Shown piece by piece: positions 51,249 through 59,940 of a stretch of DNA of 64,000 bases. The number at the start of each line of letters is the position of its first letter. The stretch's first letter is position 1. The translations under genes and the position numbers were made by a program. The notes beneath the pieces are model-generated. The model was given only the letters and a program-made list of their open reading frames with translations, had not been told where the DNA came from and did no database searches. The stretch is from Pacificimonas sp036351775 (lineage in GTDB: Bacteria > Pseudomonadota > Alphaproteobacteria > Sphingomonadales > Sphingomonadaceae), in NCBI GenBank assembly GCA_036351775.1, contig JAZBPX010000005.1, positions 1-64,000 on the forward strand, read 5' to 3'.

Positions 51249-52150
51249 GCCGTTCGTCGCCGCTTCCCTTCACGCCGCTGGTCATAATCGGGGCCGGCCG
51301 GTCGGGAACGAACATCCTGCGCGACACGCTGTGCCGGCTGGACGGGTTCGCGTCGTGGGACTGCGACGAGATCAACCCCGTCTGGCGGCATGGAAACCTG
51401 TTCGCGGACCATGATGAGTTCGGTCCGGCAGAGGCGCGGCCGCCGGTGCGGCGCTTCATTCGCGGCGCGTTCCAGAAGGCCTGGAAGCGGCTGGACCGGC
51501 CGCGCTACCTGGTGGAGAAAACCTGCGCGAATTCGCTCCGCGTGCCGTTCATCGAGGCGGTCCTGCCGGAGGCGAGATATCTCTTCATCGTGCGCGACGG
51601 GGTGGACGTTGTCGCCTCCGCGCAGAAACGCTGGCGCGGCGAAATGGAGATTGCGAGCCTGCCCTATTACTGGGCGAAGGCGCGCAACACGCCGCTGCGC
51701 GACCTGCCCATCTATGGCTGGCGGTTCCTGAGCGCGCGCGCATCCATGCTCTCCGGGCGAAGAGCGCATATGGCGAGCTGGGGCCCGCGCTTTCGCGGCA
51801 TGGATGCGCGGGCGGAAACGGCCTCCCTCGACGAGCTGTGCGCGGAGCAGTGGGCGCGCTGTGTCGAGGCGAGCGATGCGGCGTTTGCCGGGATGGACGC
51901 GGCGAAGGTCATACGCATCCGGTATGAGGACATGACGGCGGAGCCCGAGACGGCGGTGCGGGATATTCTCGCCTTTCTGAACGAAGATCGCCCTGCAAAG
52001 GCCGTGGCGTCAGCAGCAGCGCCGGTGTCGCGCACATCTGTCGGCAAGGGGCGGGCGGCGATGACCGGCGACACGGACAGCCTGATGACGATCATGGCGC
52101 CGATGCTGGACCGGCTGGGCTATTCCACTCGTTTGAAGGACGCGGCGTAA
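51245..52150 (+). CDS. Sulfotransferase family protein
   Basis: A 301-residue P-loop enzyme. The 5'-phosphosulfate-binding loop LVIIGAGRSGTNILRDTLCR lies at about residues 12-31 and the 3'-phosphate segment YLFIVRDGVDVVASAQKRWR at about 111-130, with Arg and Ser in register. KVIRIRYEDMTAEPETAVRD (about residues 221-240) is the conserved late block. The likely reaction is transfer of sulfate from PAPS to a glycan hydroxyl. The GTG start overlaps the ligase-family stop (GTGA). The preceding frame extension is antisense-type shadow and was dropped. Confidence 0.87.
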   Translation: MSRSSPLPFTPLVIIGAGRSGTNILRDTLCRLDGFASWDCDEINPVWRHGNLFADHDEFGPAEARPPVRRFIRGAFQKAWKRLDRPRYLVEKTCANSLRVPFIEAVLPEARYLFIVRDGVDVVASAQKRWRGEMEIASLPYYWAKARNTPLRDLPIYGWRFLSARASMLSGRRAHMASWGPRFRGMDARAETASLDELCAEQWARCVEASDAAFAGMDAAKVIRIRYEDMTAEPETAVRDILAFLNEDRPAKAVASAAAPVSRTSVGKGRAAMTGDTDSLMTIMAPMLDRLGYSTRLKDAA

Positions 52151-53274
52151 TGCGAATCTGGCTTTCGAAGCCGCATATGGGCGGGGCGGAGCGCGGCTAT
52201 GTCGACGCCGCGTTCGACAGCAACTTCATCGCGCCGCTCGGGCCCCAGCTCTCCGCGTTCGAGGAGCGGTTCGCGGATTATCTCGGGGAGGGCGTGCACT
52301 GTGCGGGGCTCTCCAGCGGATCGGCGGCGCTGCACCTGGCGCTTCACATGCTGGACGCGGAGGCTGGGCGCGAGGTTTGGGTGTCGTCCATGACCTTCGC
52401 GGGCGGATGCTTTCCGATCCTCTACGAAAACCTGGTCCCGGTGTTCTTCGACCTGTCGCCGGATAGCTGGACGCTGTGCCCCGACCTGATCGAGGAGGCG
52501 CTGAGGGGCGCGGCGGCGAAGGGCAGGCTGCCCGCGGCGATCGTGCCGACCGATCTCTATGGGCAAAGCGCCGACCTCGACCGGCTGGAGGCGCTGGCCG
52601 CCGGCTACGGCGTGCCGCTGATCGTCGACAGCGCCGAATCCGCGGGCGCGTCGTACAAGGGGCGGAAGGCCGGAACGGGCGGCGATGCGGCAATCCTGTC
52701 GTTCAACGGCAACAAGATCATCACCACGGGCGGCGGCGGGATGCTGGTGTCCAGAAGCAAGGAAACGGTTAAGCGCGCGCGGTTCCTGTCGACGCAGGCG
52801 CGCGATCCGGCCCCGCATTACGAGCATTCTGTCTACGGCTTCAATTACCGGCTGGGCAACGTGCCCGCGGCGATCGGGCTTGGGCAGCTTGAGGTGCTGG
52901 ACCAGCGCGCGGCGCAGCGGCGCGCGATCTTCGACCGTTATGCATCAGAGCTGGGCGACCTGCCGGGCCTGTCCTTCATGCCGGAACCTGAATGGTCGCA
53001 TGCCAGCCGCTGGCTGACGGCAACGGCCATCGACGCGGACGCGGCGGGCCTGACCAGGGAAGACCTGCGGCTGTCCCTGATGGAGCACGAGATCGAGAGC
53101 CGCCCTCTGTGGAAGCCAATGCACATGCAGCCGCTGTTCGCCGGTGCCCGCTATATCGGCGGAGGGCTGGACGAGCGGCTGTTCCGCGACGGCCTGTGCC
53201 TCCCGTCCTCAAGCGACATGACCGCGAACGAACAGGGCGAGGTGATCGCGCGGGTGCGGGCGCTGTGGGGCTAG
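52150..53274 (+). CDS. DegT/DnrJ/EryC1/StrS family sugar aminotransferase
   Basis: A 374-residue PLP enzyme that aminates a 4-keto (or 3-keto) nucleotide sugar. It starts MRIWLSKPHMGGAERGYVDA. The PLP-phosphate region is CAGLSSGSAALHLALHML, and the aspartate/pyridine-nitrogen region is PLIVDSAESAGASYKGRKAG. The Schiff-base lysine is in ILSFNGNKIITTGGGGMLVS (near residue 185). NYRLGNVPAAIGLGQLEVLD is diagnostic. The upstream membrane dehydratase could supply its 4-keto substrate. It closes the plus-strand arm, ending 24 bases from the convergent flippase gene. Confidence 0.93.
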   Translation: MRIWLSKPHMGGAERGYVDAAFDSNFIAPLGPQLSAFEERFADYLGEGVHCAGLSSGSAALHLALHMLDAEAGREVWVSSMTFAGGCFPILYENLVPVFFDLSPDSWTLCPDLIEEALRGAAAKGRLPAAIVPTDLYGQSADLDRLEALAAGYGVPLIVDSAESAGASYKGRKAGTGGDAAILSFNGNKIITTGGGGMLVSRSKETVKRARFLSTQARDPAPHYEHSVYGFNYRLGNVPAAIGLGQLEVLDQRAAQRRAIFDRYASELGDLPGLSFMPEPEWSHASRWLTATAIDADAAGLTREDLRLSLMEHEIESRPLWKPMHMQPLFAGARYIGGGLDERLFRDGLCLPSSSDMTANEQGEVIARVRALWG

Positions 53275-53298
53275 GGTGCCTCCCAGGCTTCGAAACCG

Positions 53299-54525
53299 CT
53301 ATTCTTCCAATCGCGCGGTGGGCCGACCGAGAAAAACGAACATCGCGAGGATGATTACGATCGTTGTCAGGTTCATGATCTGAAGGGCGAGCAGTGAATT
53401 TGCGAAATCGACGCTAAAGGCCAGGATCAAAACGGCGACTGCCGTCGCGCCCAGCGTGATGAAGTACCGGTCCTGATCGGTATGAAAAAGGAGCGATACG
53501 AGCGCTATGGCGGCCGCTGTCTTCGCCGGCAGAATGAGAAGCTCTGCGGTAATGAGAATCGCTGCATCCGCCACTTGCATACCCAGCGGCTCCAGCGTGG
53601 CCATGCCTATCAGACCGAGGATCGACAGCAGCAGGAAGGCTGTGGTCACCGCGGCCCGGCGCTCTTCGACCGCCCTCAGCACCGACCGGTTGAACCGATC
53701 AATGAAGGACGGCGCGGACGATGCGAGCTGGTAAGCCATCTGCGCGATCATCTCGAAAATCCGCACGATGAAGAATGTCAGCGCGGCCATCTCCGCCGGT
53801 ACGGCGAGGCGCCAGACTTCCCGAAACGCGAAAACGGCTCCGGAGTTGAAGACGTTCGCAAACCCGGTGCGGATCGTCGCCATTTCAACCGCGCTTGCAC
53901 CCTTCGTCCGAAAGGCGGCAGCAAGAAGCTCGCGCGCCGCCGGAAACGCAGCGAGGAGTGTAACCGGCGTCAAAACCTGGAACGACAGCCAAACCGCCGC
54001 CAGCATCACCGGCGATGCGCGCTGCCAGAACAGGCCCAGCAATATCAGGGCAATCCCGCTCGCGGCGAGCGGAACCAAAAAGACCTGCGCCCTGTCGTAC
54101 CGGCGGACGATCGATCCCTGAATAATTGCGTTGGCACCCGTGGCGACCCCGCCAACAAGAAGCAGGGCGATCACAAGCCTTTGCTCCGCGGAATCTGTTC
54201 CCAGATAAGTGTCGGGGAGAGCGAACTCACTGAGCGCGAACGCAGCCAAAGCTGTAACCGTTGAAAATCGCAGGAAAAGCCGGATGTGCCCCGAACTGTT
54301 CCCATCGACTTCATGCGCCTGCACACCGCGCACGAAACCAGACGCTGAAACGAACGTCACGAACATTGCCTGCAGGAAGAGTATCTGGAAGAAAGCTGCG
54401 GCTACAGTGGCTTCCAGCTGCGAGACGATGATCGTACTGAAGACGAAACCGACAGCGGCCTTGCCGATCGCCGCCGCGCCGACAGCGCCGATGACCCGGT
54501 TCCTGTTCAGCCAGTCGCCGATCAT
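53299..54525 (-). CDS. wzx: Wzx-like polysaccharide flippase (MOP superfamily)
   Basis: A 408-residue membrane protein with about twelve helices and few charged residues, which fits the flippases that move undecaprenyl-PP-linked repeat units across the inner membrane. It starts MIGDWLNRNRVIGAVGAAAI. Sequence conservation in Wzx is low, so the call rests on topology, length and position between the polymerase gene and the end of the locus. I chose ATG 54525, which overlaps the polymerase TGA (ATGA), over an upstream in-frame start. Confidence 0.75.
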   Translation of the reverse strand: MIGDWLNRNRVIGAVGAAAIGKAAVGFVFSTIIVSQLEATVAAAFFQILFLQAMFVTFVSASGFVRGVQAHEVDGNSSGHIRLFLRFSTVTALAAFALSEFALPDTYLGTDSAEQRLVIALLLVGGVATGANAIIQGSIVRRYDRAQVFLVPLAASGIALILLGLFWQRASPVMLAAVWLSFQVLTPVTLLAAFPAARELLAAAFRTKGASAVEMATIRTGFANVFNSGAVFAFREVWRLAVPAEMAALTFFIVRIFEMIAQMAYQLASSAPSFIDRFNRSVLRAVEERRAAVTTAFLLLSILGLIGMATLEPLGMQVADAAILITAELLILPAKTAAAIALVSLLFHTDQDRYFITLGATAVAVLILAFSVDFANSLLALQIMNLTTIVIILAMFVFLGRPTARLEE

Positions 54526-55727
54526 ACCGGCTGTCGGGGTAGAAAAAACCGTAGGTAGAAGAAGGCGATCGTCGCAAAGGCCCATTCAAGCGATATACCC
54601 GGCTGAAACGTGCCCGAGGAGAAAGCGAAGAACTGCGTAACGAGTACGATGCCGCAGGCGGCGCTGGCATCCCGATATGACCGCCAACTCTGCTGGAAAT
54701 CACGGAATATATATCCGAGAAACGCCATATATGCCGGCACCAGCCAGAACGTCAGGTCGTTGGCCAGCCAGGTATAGGCCGTGGTCCACTTGTTTGGTGC
54801 GGGCCAGCCTATGACCTGTAACTTGTCGGCATAAGTCGGGTTGCCGCAAATTGCTGACGAGATCTTACAGACGTTGATCCGAACCGGTTCCAGATGGCCC
54901 AGGAAATAGTGAAAGTCGTATCGCAGATCGAGCGCGTAACTCAGTCCCTGATAGCCCTGCGCGATATAGTTGACGACAAAAAGATACAGGATCTCTGCGT
55001 CAGCGCCGAACGTCTTGGCGACCGTTGAACTGAAATTGAAGCAGACCTCGGTCTCCGGAAGGCAGGAAAGCGTATAGTCGCCGACGCGGGACTGGCGCCG
55101 AGCCAGAAACACCATGAAGAACAGGGGTATCGCGACCATCGACGCAACGAGAACCCGATTGAACCTACCCTTAAGGTAAAGAAACATGACCGCGATCAAG
55201 ATGGCGTCTGAAATTTCCTTGTCACGCGCCTTCAAAAGGCCGGCGACAATAAACACGGCGCAGATGGAAACAATGATCATCCAGCCGTAACGGCGGGACT
55301 GGAACGCAGCCATGAGAACGAGGGGAAATAATAGCGAGCGTAGCAAGAGAAGGATCTGGCTTGCCGCGCCTCCTTCCTCATTCTCAGCATTTTCAGTGGT
55401 GGTCTCGTACAGGTCCGCTGACTCGATCACGTAGGATGACGGTAGTAGAGGGTTCTTGTCTGCCAGGCTGGCAACCTGAAAGAGAACAGCGAAGACGTAG
55501 ACCGCCGTAAGGAGCGCGATCAGGGTTCCGGACTTCGGTACCAGTCCTTCCAAAATACTGGGGCCTGCCGCTACTCGTTGCGGCAATAACGCGCCGATAT
55601 TAAACGCAGCAAGGCAGATCGCCACGTAAACCGCGATAAATATGTTGTCGTTGTGGGGCCAGTCGACGGGGCCGTAGTAGAACGCCAACAGGGTCAGCCC
55701 TACCCACGTATTGAACGCATAAATCAC
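54522..55727 (-). CDS. wzy: Wzy-like O-antigen/repeat-unit polymerase
   Basis: A 401-residue protein with about ten hydrophobic helices. A larger periplasmic loop around residues 255-330 (NYIAQGYQGLSYALDLRYDF and following) has the arginine/tyrosine-rich character of Wzy polymerases such as the oligosaccharide repeat unit polymerase family. Base composition looks more AT-rich than the flanks, as is frequent for Wzx/Wzy genes. The GTG start at 55727 overlaps the upstream glycosyltransferase stop (GTGA). Assignment relies on topology and context. Confidence 0.78.
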   Translation of the reverse strand: MIYAFNTWVGLTLLAFYYGPVDWPHNDNIFIAVYVAICLAAFNIGALLPQRVAAGPSILEGLVPKSGTLIALLTAVYVFAVLFQVASLADKNPLLPSSYVIESADLYETTTENAENEEGGAASQILLLLRSLLFPLVLMAAFQSRRYGWMIIVSICAVFIVAGLLKARDKEISDAILIAVMFLYLKGRFNRVLVASMVAIPLFFMVFLARRQSRVGDYTLSCLPETEVCFNFSSTVAKTFGADAEILYLFVVNYIAQGYQGLSYALDLRYDFHYFLGHLEPVRINVCKISSAICGNPTYADKLQVIGWPAPNKWTTAYTWLANDLTFWLVPAYMAFLGYIFRDFQQSWRSYRDASAACGIVLVTQFFAFSSGTFQPGISLEWAFATIAFFYLRFFLPRQPV

Positions 55728-56821
55728 AGCTGGGACCCGGGCCGTGTAAGGATCGTCATGTGCTTGGGAAGGGCCCGGGAGACCGCAGCGTCCGGCGCAT
55801 CGACCATGGCGAGATAGCGGGTTTGGGCGCCGGAGAATGACCGGATGTGCTGATCGAGGCGCGAGGCGTTAAAGTGTTCATCGACGACAAGTACGGCACC
55901 GCTGGCCACGCCGATATCCAACATGCCTGCATTGGGCGGCCCCCTGAAAATCACGGGTAAACCGCTGGAGACATAGGCTGTCGTCTTGGACGGAAAGGCG
56001 GGTAGTGTGAACGCGGGATCGATGGCCACCAGCCCGGCATCCAGCGCTGCCAGGGCGTGCTGAAACACGTCGCCCTCCAAGTAGCCGCGCGGAATTATCC
56101 GCAGCTGTCCCCTCCGACGTTCTGCCAGTTCAGCGATTTCGGCGGGAACAGTGTCACTGCCAAACAGGTGAAATTCGATCTTCCGCTCCGAAAGTCGCTC
56201 TGCGATGTCGCCGATGGCAGCGGGGACATTCTGCATGACCGTAACCTGTCCAGCAAAGCCGATCCGGATGGGCTCGCCTTCGTGCAGCGCACGCGCACGG
56301 ACAGGCTGGCGCTCCGCAATGGGCCAGATTGGCAGGAAATGGACATCGCGAAGACCGGCCAGTTTTGGATGAGCCGCATAATCCCTCGACGGCACAAAGA
56401 CGCTGTGCGCCAGCCGCAGAGATGCCCGTTCGGTAAGGTCGTAGAGGCAGATGAGCAGCGGGTTCCTGAAGGTTCCGGTCACAACGCTGCTTTCGGGGTA
56501 CAAGTCCCAGACGACGAGAAGGACGCGCCGCCCGAGCAGTCGTGCCATGACGATACTGCCGAGAGACAGGCTGAGCGGCGTATGCATGACGACGACGTCC
56601 GCGCGCAAAATGCGGCCGATATTCGTGAGTTCGAACTTGAGGATCGCGCCGATCTTCCTGTGCAGGCCCCGGGGAAAAGCCCGCCTGTGAAGTGTCGCAG
56701 CGTACCCGGATTTCAGCCGGTTGGTCAGGGCCTGCATCAGACGGCACGTTGTGAGCTGCGCTGCGCCCTCGGTTAGAAGCAGGATGCGCGCTGGCGATCG
56801 GTCGACATCTGCGCCAGTCAT
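55724..56821 (-). CDS. GT4-like glycosyltransferase (first of a tandem pair)
   Basis: A 365-residue GT-B protein. Strand/loop start ARILLLTEGAAQLTTCRLMQ, then RVLLVVWDLYPESSVVTGTF (about residues 98-117) and AHSVFVPSRDYAAHPKLAGL. The donor-binding C-terminal half includes IRIGFAGQVTVMQNVPAAIG and FPSKTTAYVSSGLPVIFRGP. It aligns by eye over its whole length with the next gene's product (shared WDIYPQS/WDLYPES, PIWP, FPSK..YxSSGLPxx), so the two are paralogues. Specificity unknown. Start overlaps upstream stop by ATGA. Confidence 0.85.
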   Translation of the reverse strand: MTGADVDRSPARILLLTEGAAQLTTCRLMQALTNRLKSGYAATLHRRAFPRGLHRKIGAILKFELTNIGRILRADVVVMHTPLSLSLGSIVMARLLGRRVLLVVWDLYPESSVVTGTFRNPLLICLYDLTERASLRLAHSVFVPSRDYAAHPKLAGLRDVHFLPIWPIAERQPVRARALHEGEPIRIGFAGQVTVMQNVPAAIGDIAERLSERKIEFHLFGSDTVPAEIAELAERRRGQLRIIPRGYLEGDVFQHALAALDAGLVAIDPAFTLPAFPSKTTAYVSSGLPVIFRGPPNAGMLDIGVASGAVLVVDEHFNASRLDQHIRSFSGAQTRYLAMVDAPDAAVSRALPKHMTILTRPGSQL

Positions 56822-57924
56822 GCGGACCCGCCCAGCAGCCGCAGTTGCGCCGCCTCTATAGCCGCGACATAGGCGAGGCGATTTTCCGGGTACGCCCTGA
56901 AGAATCGCCCGATCGTATCCGCATCAATCGGCCCGTCATTGGCGCTAAGACCGACACCGCCGTCAATCAGCGCTGCCTTCAGGCCTGGCAGCGGCGGACC
57001 GCTATACAGGATGGGCAAGCCGCTGGAGATGTAGCGATTGGACTTCGATGGAAACGACGCTTCAGGCAATGCAGGATCAAGCGAAACGATGCCAAAGTGC
57101 ATCTGACGCAGGCGCTCTTCCAGCTCCCCCAGAGAGACATAGCCGTGGTAGCAAAGGTCGGCGCCCACGTCCCCGATCGTCGCTGCCAAACCGGAAGGCA
57201 GGGGATCCGGCGAGAAAACATGAAAGGCCAGCGTGTATCCGGGGAAGGCCGCGGCGATCTGGCGTATCGCGTGACCCACGCCGCGCGTTGCCAGCAGCTG
57301 CCCCGTCCAGGCGATCCGCACCTCCTTGCCCGGACTCGGCGCGGACGCCGTGGCGTCCTGGATCGCATCGACCGGCCAGATCGGGACGACCTCGACCGAT
57401 CGCAGCGGCGGCAGGCGCTCGTGAAGACGATAGTCGTCATTCGGTACAATGATCGTGTCCGCGCGGTGCATCGCAAAGCGCTCCAATGCCGAGAACAGGG
57501 CGTGCGCGAGCCTTCCGCCCCTATTCTGGCCCGTCGCCATGGATTGCGGATAGATGTCCCAGAGAAACCCGGAAACCGGCTTGCCAAGCAGCTTCGCGAC
57601 CAGAATTGTCGGCAGGTTCAGCGCGAACGCGGAGTGCACGAACAGCTTGTCCGCCCGTGCGACCGCGGCGACCTCGCCAGGAAAGGCCATGGCAAGAGCA
57701 GCGACCTTCGCGACAACGCCGCGCGGCAAGGTGCGGAAGCGCAGTTCGACGCGCGACTCCGCGCGTAGCCGGTCGGCGAGCTTTCGAAACAGACGACCCG
57801 TTGTCTGCTCCGGTGACGCGTTCGAGATCAGGAGCAGCTTTGGCGGTATGGCGGGCGATGCAGCCCTCTCGTCAGCAGCGCCGGACGCTGCTGCCTGCTC
57901 CTGAACCGGCGCGCCCGGCGTCAC
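56818..57924 (-). CDS. GT4-like glycosyltransferase (second of a tandem pair)
   Basis: A 368-residue GT-B protein with a low-complexity Ala/Glu-rich start (TPGAPVQEQAAASGAADERA) before PPKLLLISNASPEQTTGRLF. Conserved points include VSGFLWDIYPQSMATGQNRG, VEVVPIWPVDAIQD, VRIAWTGQLLATRGVGHAIR and FPSKSNRYISSGLPILYSGP. I chose the GTG at 57924, which overlaps the Fcl stop by GTGA, rather than the ATG at 57993, because the latter would overlap fcl by 73 bases. It probably adds one residue of the repeat unit. Possibly a fucosyltransferase given the neighbouring gmd-fcl pair, but that is inference. Confidence 0.85.
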   Translation of the reverse strand: MTPGAPVQEQAAASGAADERAASPAIPPKLLLISNASPEQTTGRLFRKLADRLRAESRVELRFRTLPRGVVAKVAALAMAFPGEVAAVARADKLFVHSAFALNLPTILVAKLLGKPVSGFLWDIYPQSMATGQNRGGRLAHALFSALERFAMHRADTIIVPNDDYRLHERLPPLRSVEVVPIWPVDAIQDATASAPSPGKEVRIAWTGQLLATRGVGHAIRQIAAAFPGYTLAFHVFSPDPLPSGLAATIGDVGADLCYHGYVSLGELEERLRQMHFGIVSLDPALPEASFPSKSNRYISSGLPILYSGPPLPGLKAALIDGGVGLSANDGPIDADTIGRFFRAYPENRLAYVAAIEAAQLRLLGGSA

Positions 57925-58892
57925 GCGGCCTGAGCCCGATATTCTGCGACCGTCCTGTCTATGCCTTCCGCCAGCGCGATGCGGGGTGTCCACCCCATCG
58001 CGGTGAGGCGCGAACTGTCCATCAACTTGCGGGGCGTGCCGTCCGGTTTGCTCGGGTCCAGATCAATTTCACCGGTGAAACCAGTGGACTGAGCAACCAG
58101 TCCGGCAAGCTCGCGAATGCTGACCTCCTGTCCGCTGCCCACGTTGACGGGTTCTGGTCCGGAGTAATTTTCCATCAGGAAGACAAGCGCGTCGGCAACA
58201 TCGTCGGCATGCATGAACTCGCGCAGCGGCGTTCCCGTACCCCAGATCGTAACCGCCGGAGCGCCGCCTTGAACGGCTTCGTCAAACCGGCGGATCAGGG
58301 CGGGCAGAACATGGCTGTTGAGGGGATGGTAGTTGTCGCCCGTGCCGTAGAGGTTGGTCGGCATGGCGGAGATGAAATCACACCCATGCTGATGGCGAAA
58401 GGCTTCGCACAGTTTTACGCCCGCGATCTTTGCAATCGCATACCATTCGTTGGTCGGTTCGAGGGGGCCAGTCAGAAGCGAATTCTCGCGGATTGGCTGC
58501 TCGGCGTGTTTGGGATAAATGCAGGACGAGCCCAGGAACAGCAGCTTGCGGGTTCCGTACTGCGCTGCCGCCCGGATGATGTTCGCCTCGATCATGAGAT
58601 TGTCGTAGAGGAAATCAGCGGGGTAGGTGGCGTTGGCATGAATGCCGCCAACGCGCGCCGCAGACAGAAACACCGCGTCCGGCCGGTTCCGGTCAAACCA
58701 TTGTTCGACATCGTGCTGGCGGACAAGATCGACATCGTCACGCGGTGCGGTCAGCGTTTCGCAACCTGCAGTTCGTAGCCTTCTGCAGATCGCGGAACCC
58801 ACCATACCGCGATGTCCGGCCACAAATACGCGCTGGCCGGTCAGGTCATAGGGCGTCACAGGCTGCGCGGGTGTACCCTCGTCAACAAGCAT
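57921..58892 (-). CDS. fcl: GDP-L-fucose synthase
   Basis: Converts GDP-4-keto-6-deoxy-D-mannose to GDP-L-fucose by epimerisation and reduction. A 323-residue SDR enzyme with the nucleotide motif RVFVAGHRGMVGSAICRRL (about residues 20-38), the substrate block LFLGSSCIYPKHAEQPIREN and the catalytic Tyr-Lys in NEWYAIAKIAGVKLCEAFRH. CDFISAMPTNLYGTGDNYHP is strongly diagnostic. The ATG at 58892 lies inside the 3' end of gmd (11-base overlap). The longer upstream frame is antisense to nothing conserved and was rejected. Confidence 0.96.
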   Translation of the reverse strand: MLVDEGTPAQPVTPYDLTGQRVFVAGHRGMVGSAICRRLRTAGCETLTAPRDDVDLVRQHDVEQWFDRNRPDAVFLSAARVGGIHANATYPADFLYDNLMIEANIIRAAAQYGTRKLLFLGSSCIYPKHAEQPIRENSLLTGPLEPTNEWYAIAKIAGVKLCEAFRHQHGCDFISAMPTNLYGTGDNYHPLNSHVLPALIRRFDEAVQGGAPAVTIWGTGTPLREFMHADDVADALVFLMENYSGPEPVNVGSGQEVSIRELAGLVAQSTGFTGEIDLDPSKPDGTPRKLMDSSRLTAMGWTPRIALAEGIDRTVAEYRAQAA

Positions 58893-59940
58893 CGCGCCGC
58901 GCCTCTGCCATGTCAGCAGCGGCCATTTCCCGTACCAGTTCATCGAAGGTCGTCCGGGGCTCCCAGCCGAGCTGCTCGCGCGCCTTCGACGCGTCGCCGA
59001 GCAATGTCTCCACCTCAGCAGGCCGGAAATAGCGCGGATCGACGACGACGATAGCCTTGCCTGCGCTATCGCAGCCAATCTCGCTCTCGCCGCTGCCCTC
59101 GAAGTTGATCTCCATATCGAGCGCTTTCGCGGCGGAACGGACGAAATCGCGAACGGAATACTGCACACCGGTCGCGATGACGTAATCTTCGGGCTTGTCC
59201 TGCTGCAGGATCATCCACTGCGCCTCGACATAGTCACGTGCATGGCCCCAGTCGCGTTTCGCATCGAGATTGCCAAGTCTGAGGACAGATTGCTGGCCGA
59301 GCTTTATGCGTGCCAGGGCACGTGTGATCTTCCTCGTAACGAAGGTCTCTCCGCGAAGCGGGCTTTCGTGATTGAACAGAATGCCGTTGCAGGCGAACAG
59401 GCCGTAGGACTCGCGGTAGTTCACGGTAATCCAGTAGGCGTATAGTTTCGCAACGGCATAGGGACTGCGGGGATAGAAGGGCGTCGTTTCGCTTTGCGGC
59501 GTTTCCTGAACGAGTCCGTAAAGTTCGGAAGTAGACGCCTGATAGAAACGGGTTTCGCCGCCAAGATCGAGAATGCGCATGGCCTCCAATAACCGAAGTG
59601 TTCCAAGCGCGTCGGAGTTGGCCGTATATTCCGGTTCCTCAAAGGAAACGGCGACGTGGCTCTGGGCCGCGAGATTGTAGATCTCCGCAGGCCTTACTTC
59701 CTGAAGGATGCGGCTGAGCGACGATGAATCGGTCATGTCGCCATGGTGCAGGACGAACTGACCGGTCTGGCCGGGCTCGCCGTCGAACAGGTGGTCAATC
59801 CGGTCAGTGTTGAACAGGGATGTTCGGCGCTTGATACCGTGAACCTCATACCCCTTATCGAGCAGAAACTCGGCCAGATAGGCACCGTCCTGTCCGGTTA
59901 CGCCGGTGATCAGCGCACGCTTTCTGGTTTTGCCGTTCAT
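58882..59940 (-). CDS. gmd: GDP-mannose 4,6-dehydratase
   Basis: First committed step from GDP-D-mannose to GDP-L-fucose. A 352-residue SDR protein starting MNGKTRKRALITGVTGQDGA, with the NADP(H) motif TGVTGQDGAYLAEFLLDKGY. HGIKRRTSLFNTDRIDHLF and the catalytic blocks QASTSELYGLVQETPQSETT and YPRSPYAVAKLYAYWITVNY (Tyr-x3-Lys) are unmistakable. The ATG at 59940 overlaps the upstream glycosyltransferase stop by ATGA. GDP-mannose must be made by genes outside this window. Confidence 0.97.
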   Translation of the reverse strand: MNGKTRKRALITGVTGQDGAYLAEFLLDKGYEVHGIKRRTSLFNTDRIDHLFDGEPGQTGQFVLHHGDMTDSSSLSRILQEVRPAEIYNLAAQSHVAVSFEEPEYTANSDALGTLRLLEAMRILDLGGETRFYQASTSELYGLVQETPQSETTPFYPRSPYAVAKLYAYWITVNYRESYGLFACNGILFNHESPLRGETFVTRKITRALARIKLGQQSVLRLGNLDAKRDWGHARDYVEAQWMILQQDKPEDYVIATGVQYSVRDFVRSAAKALDMEINFEGSGESEIGCDSAGKAIVVVDPRYFRPAEVETLLGDASKAREQLGWEPRTTFDELVREMAAADMAEARRDAC

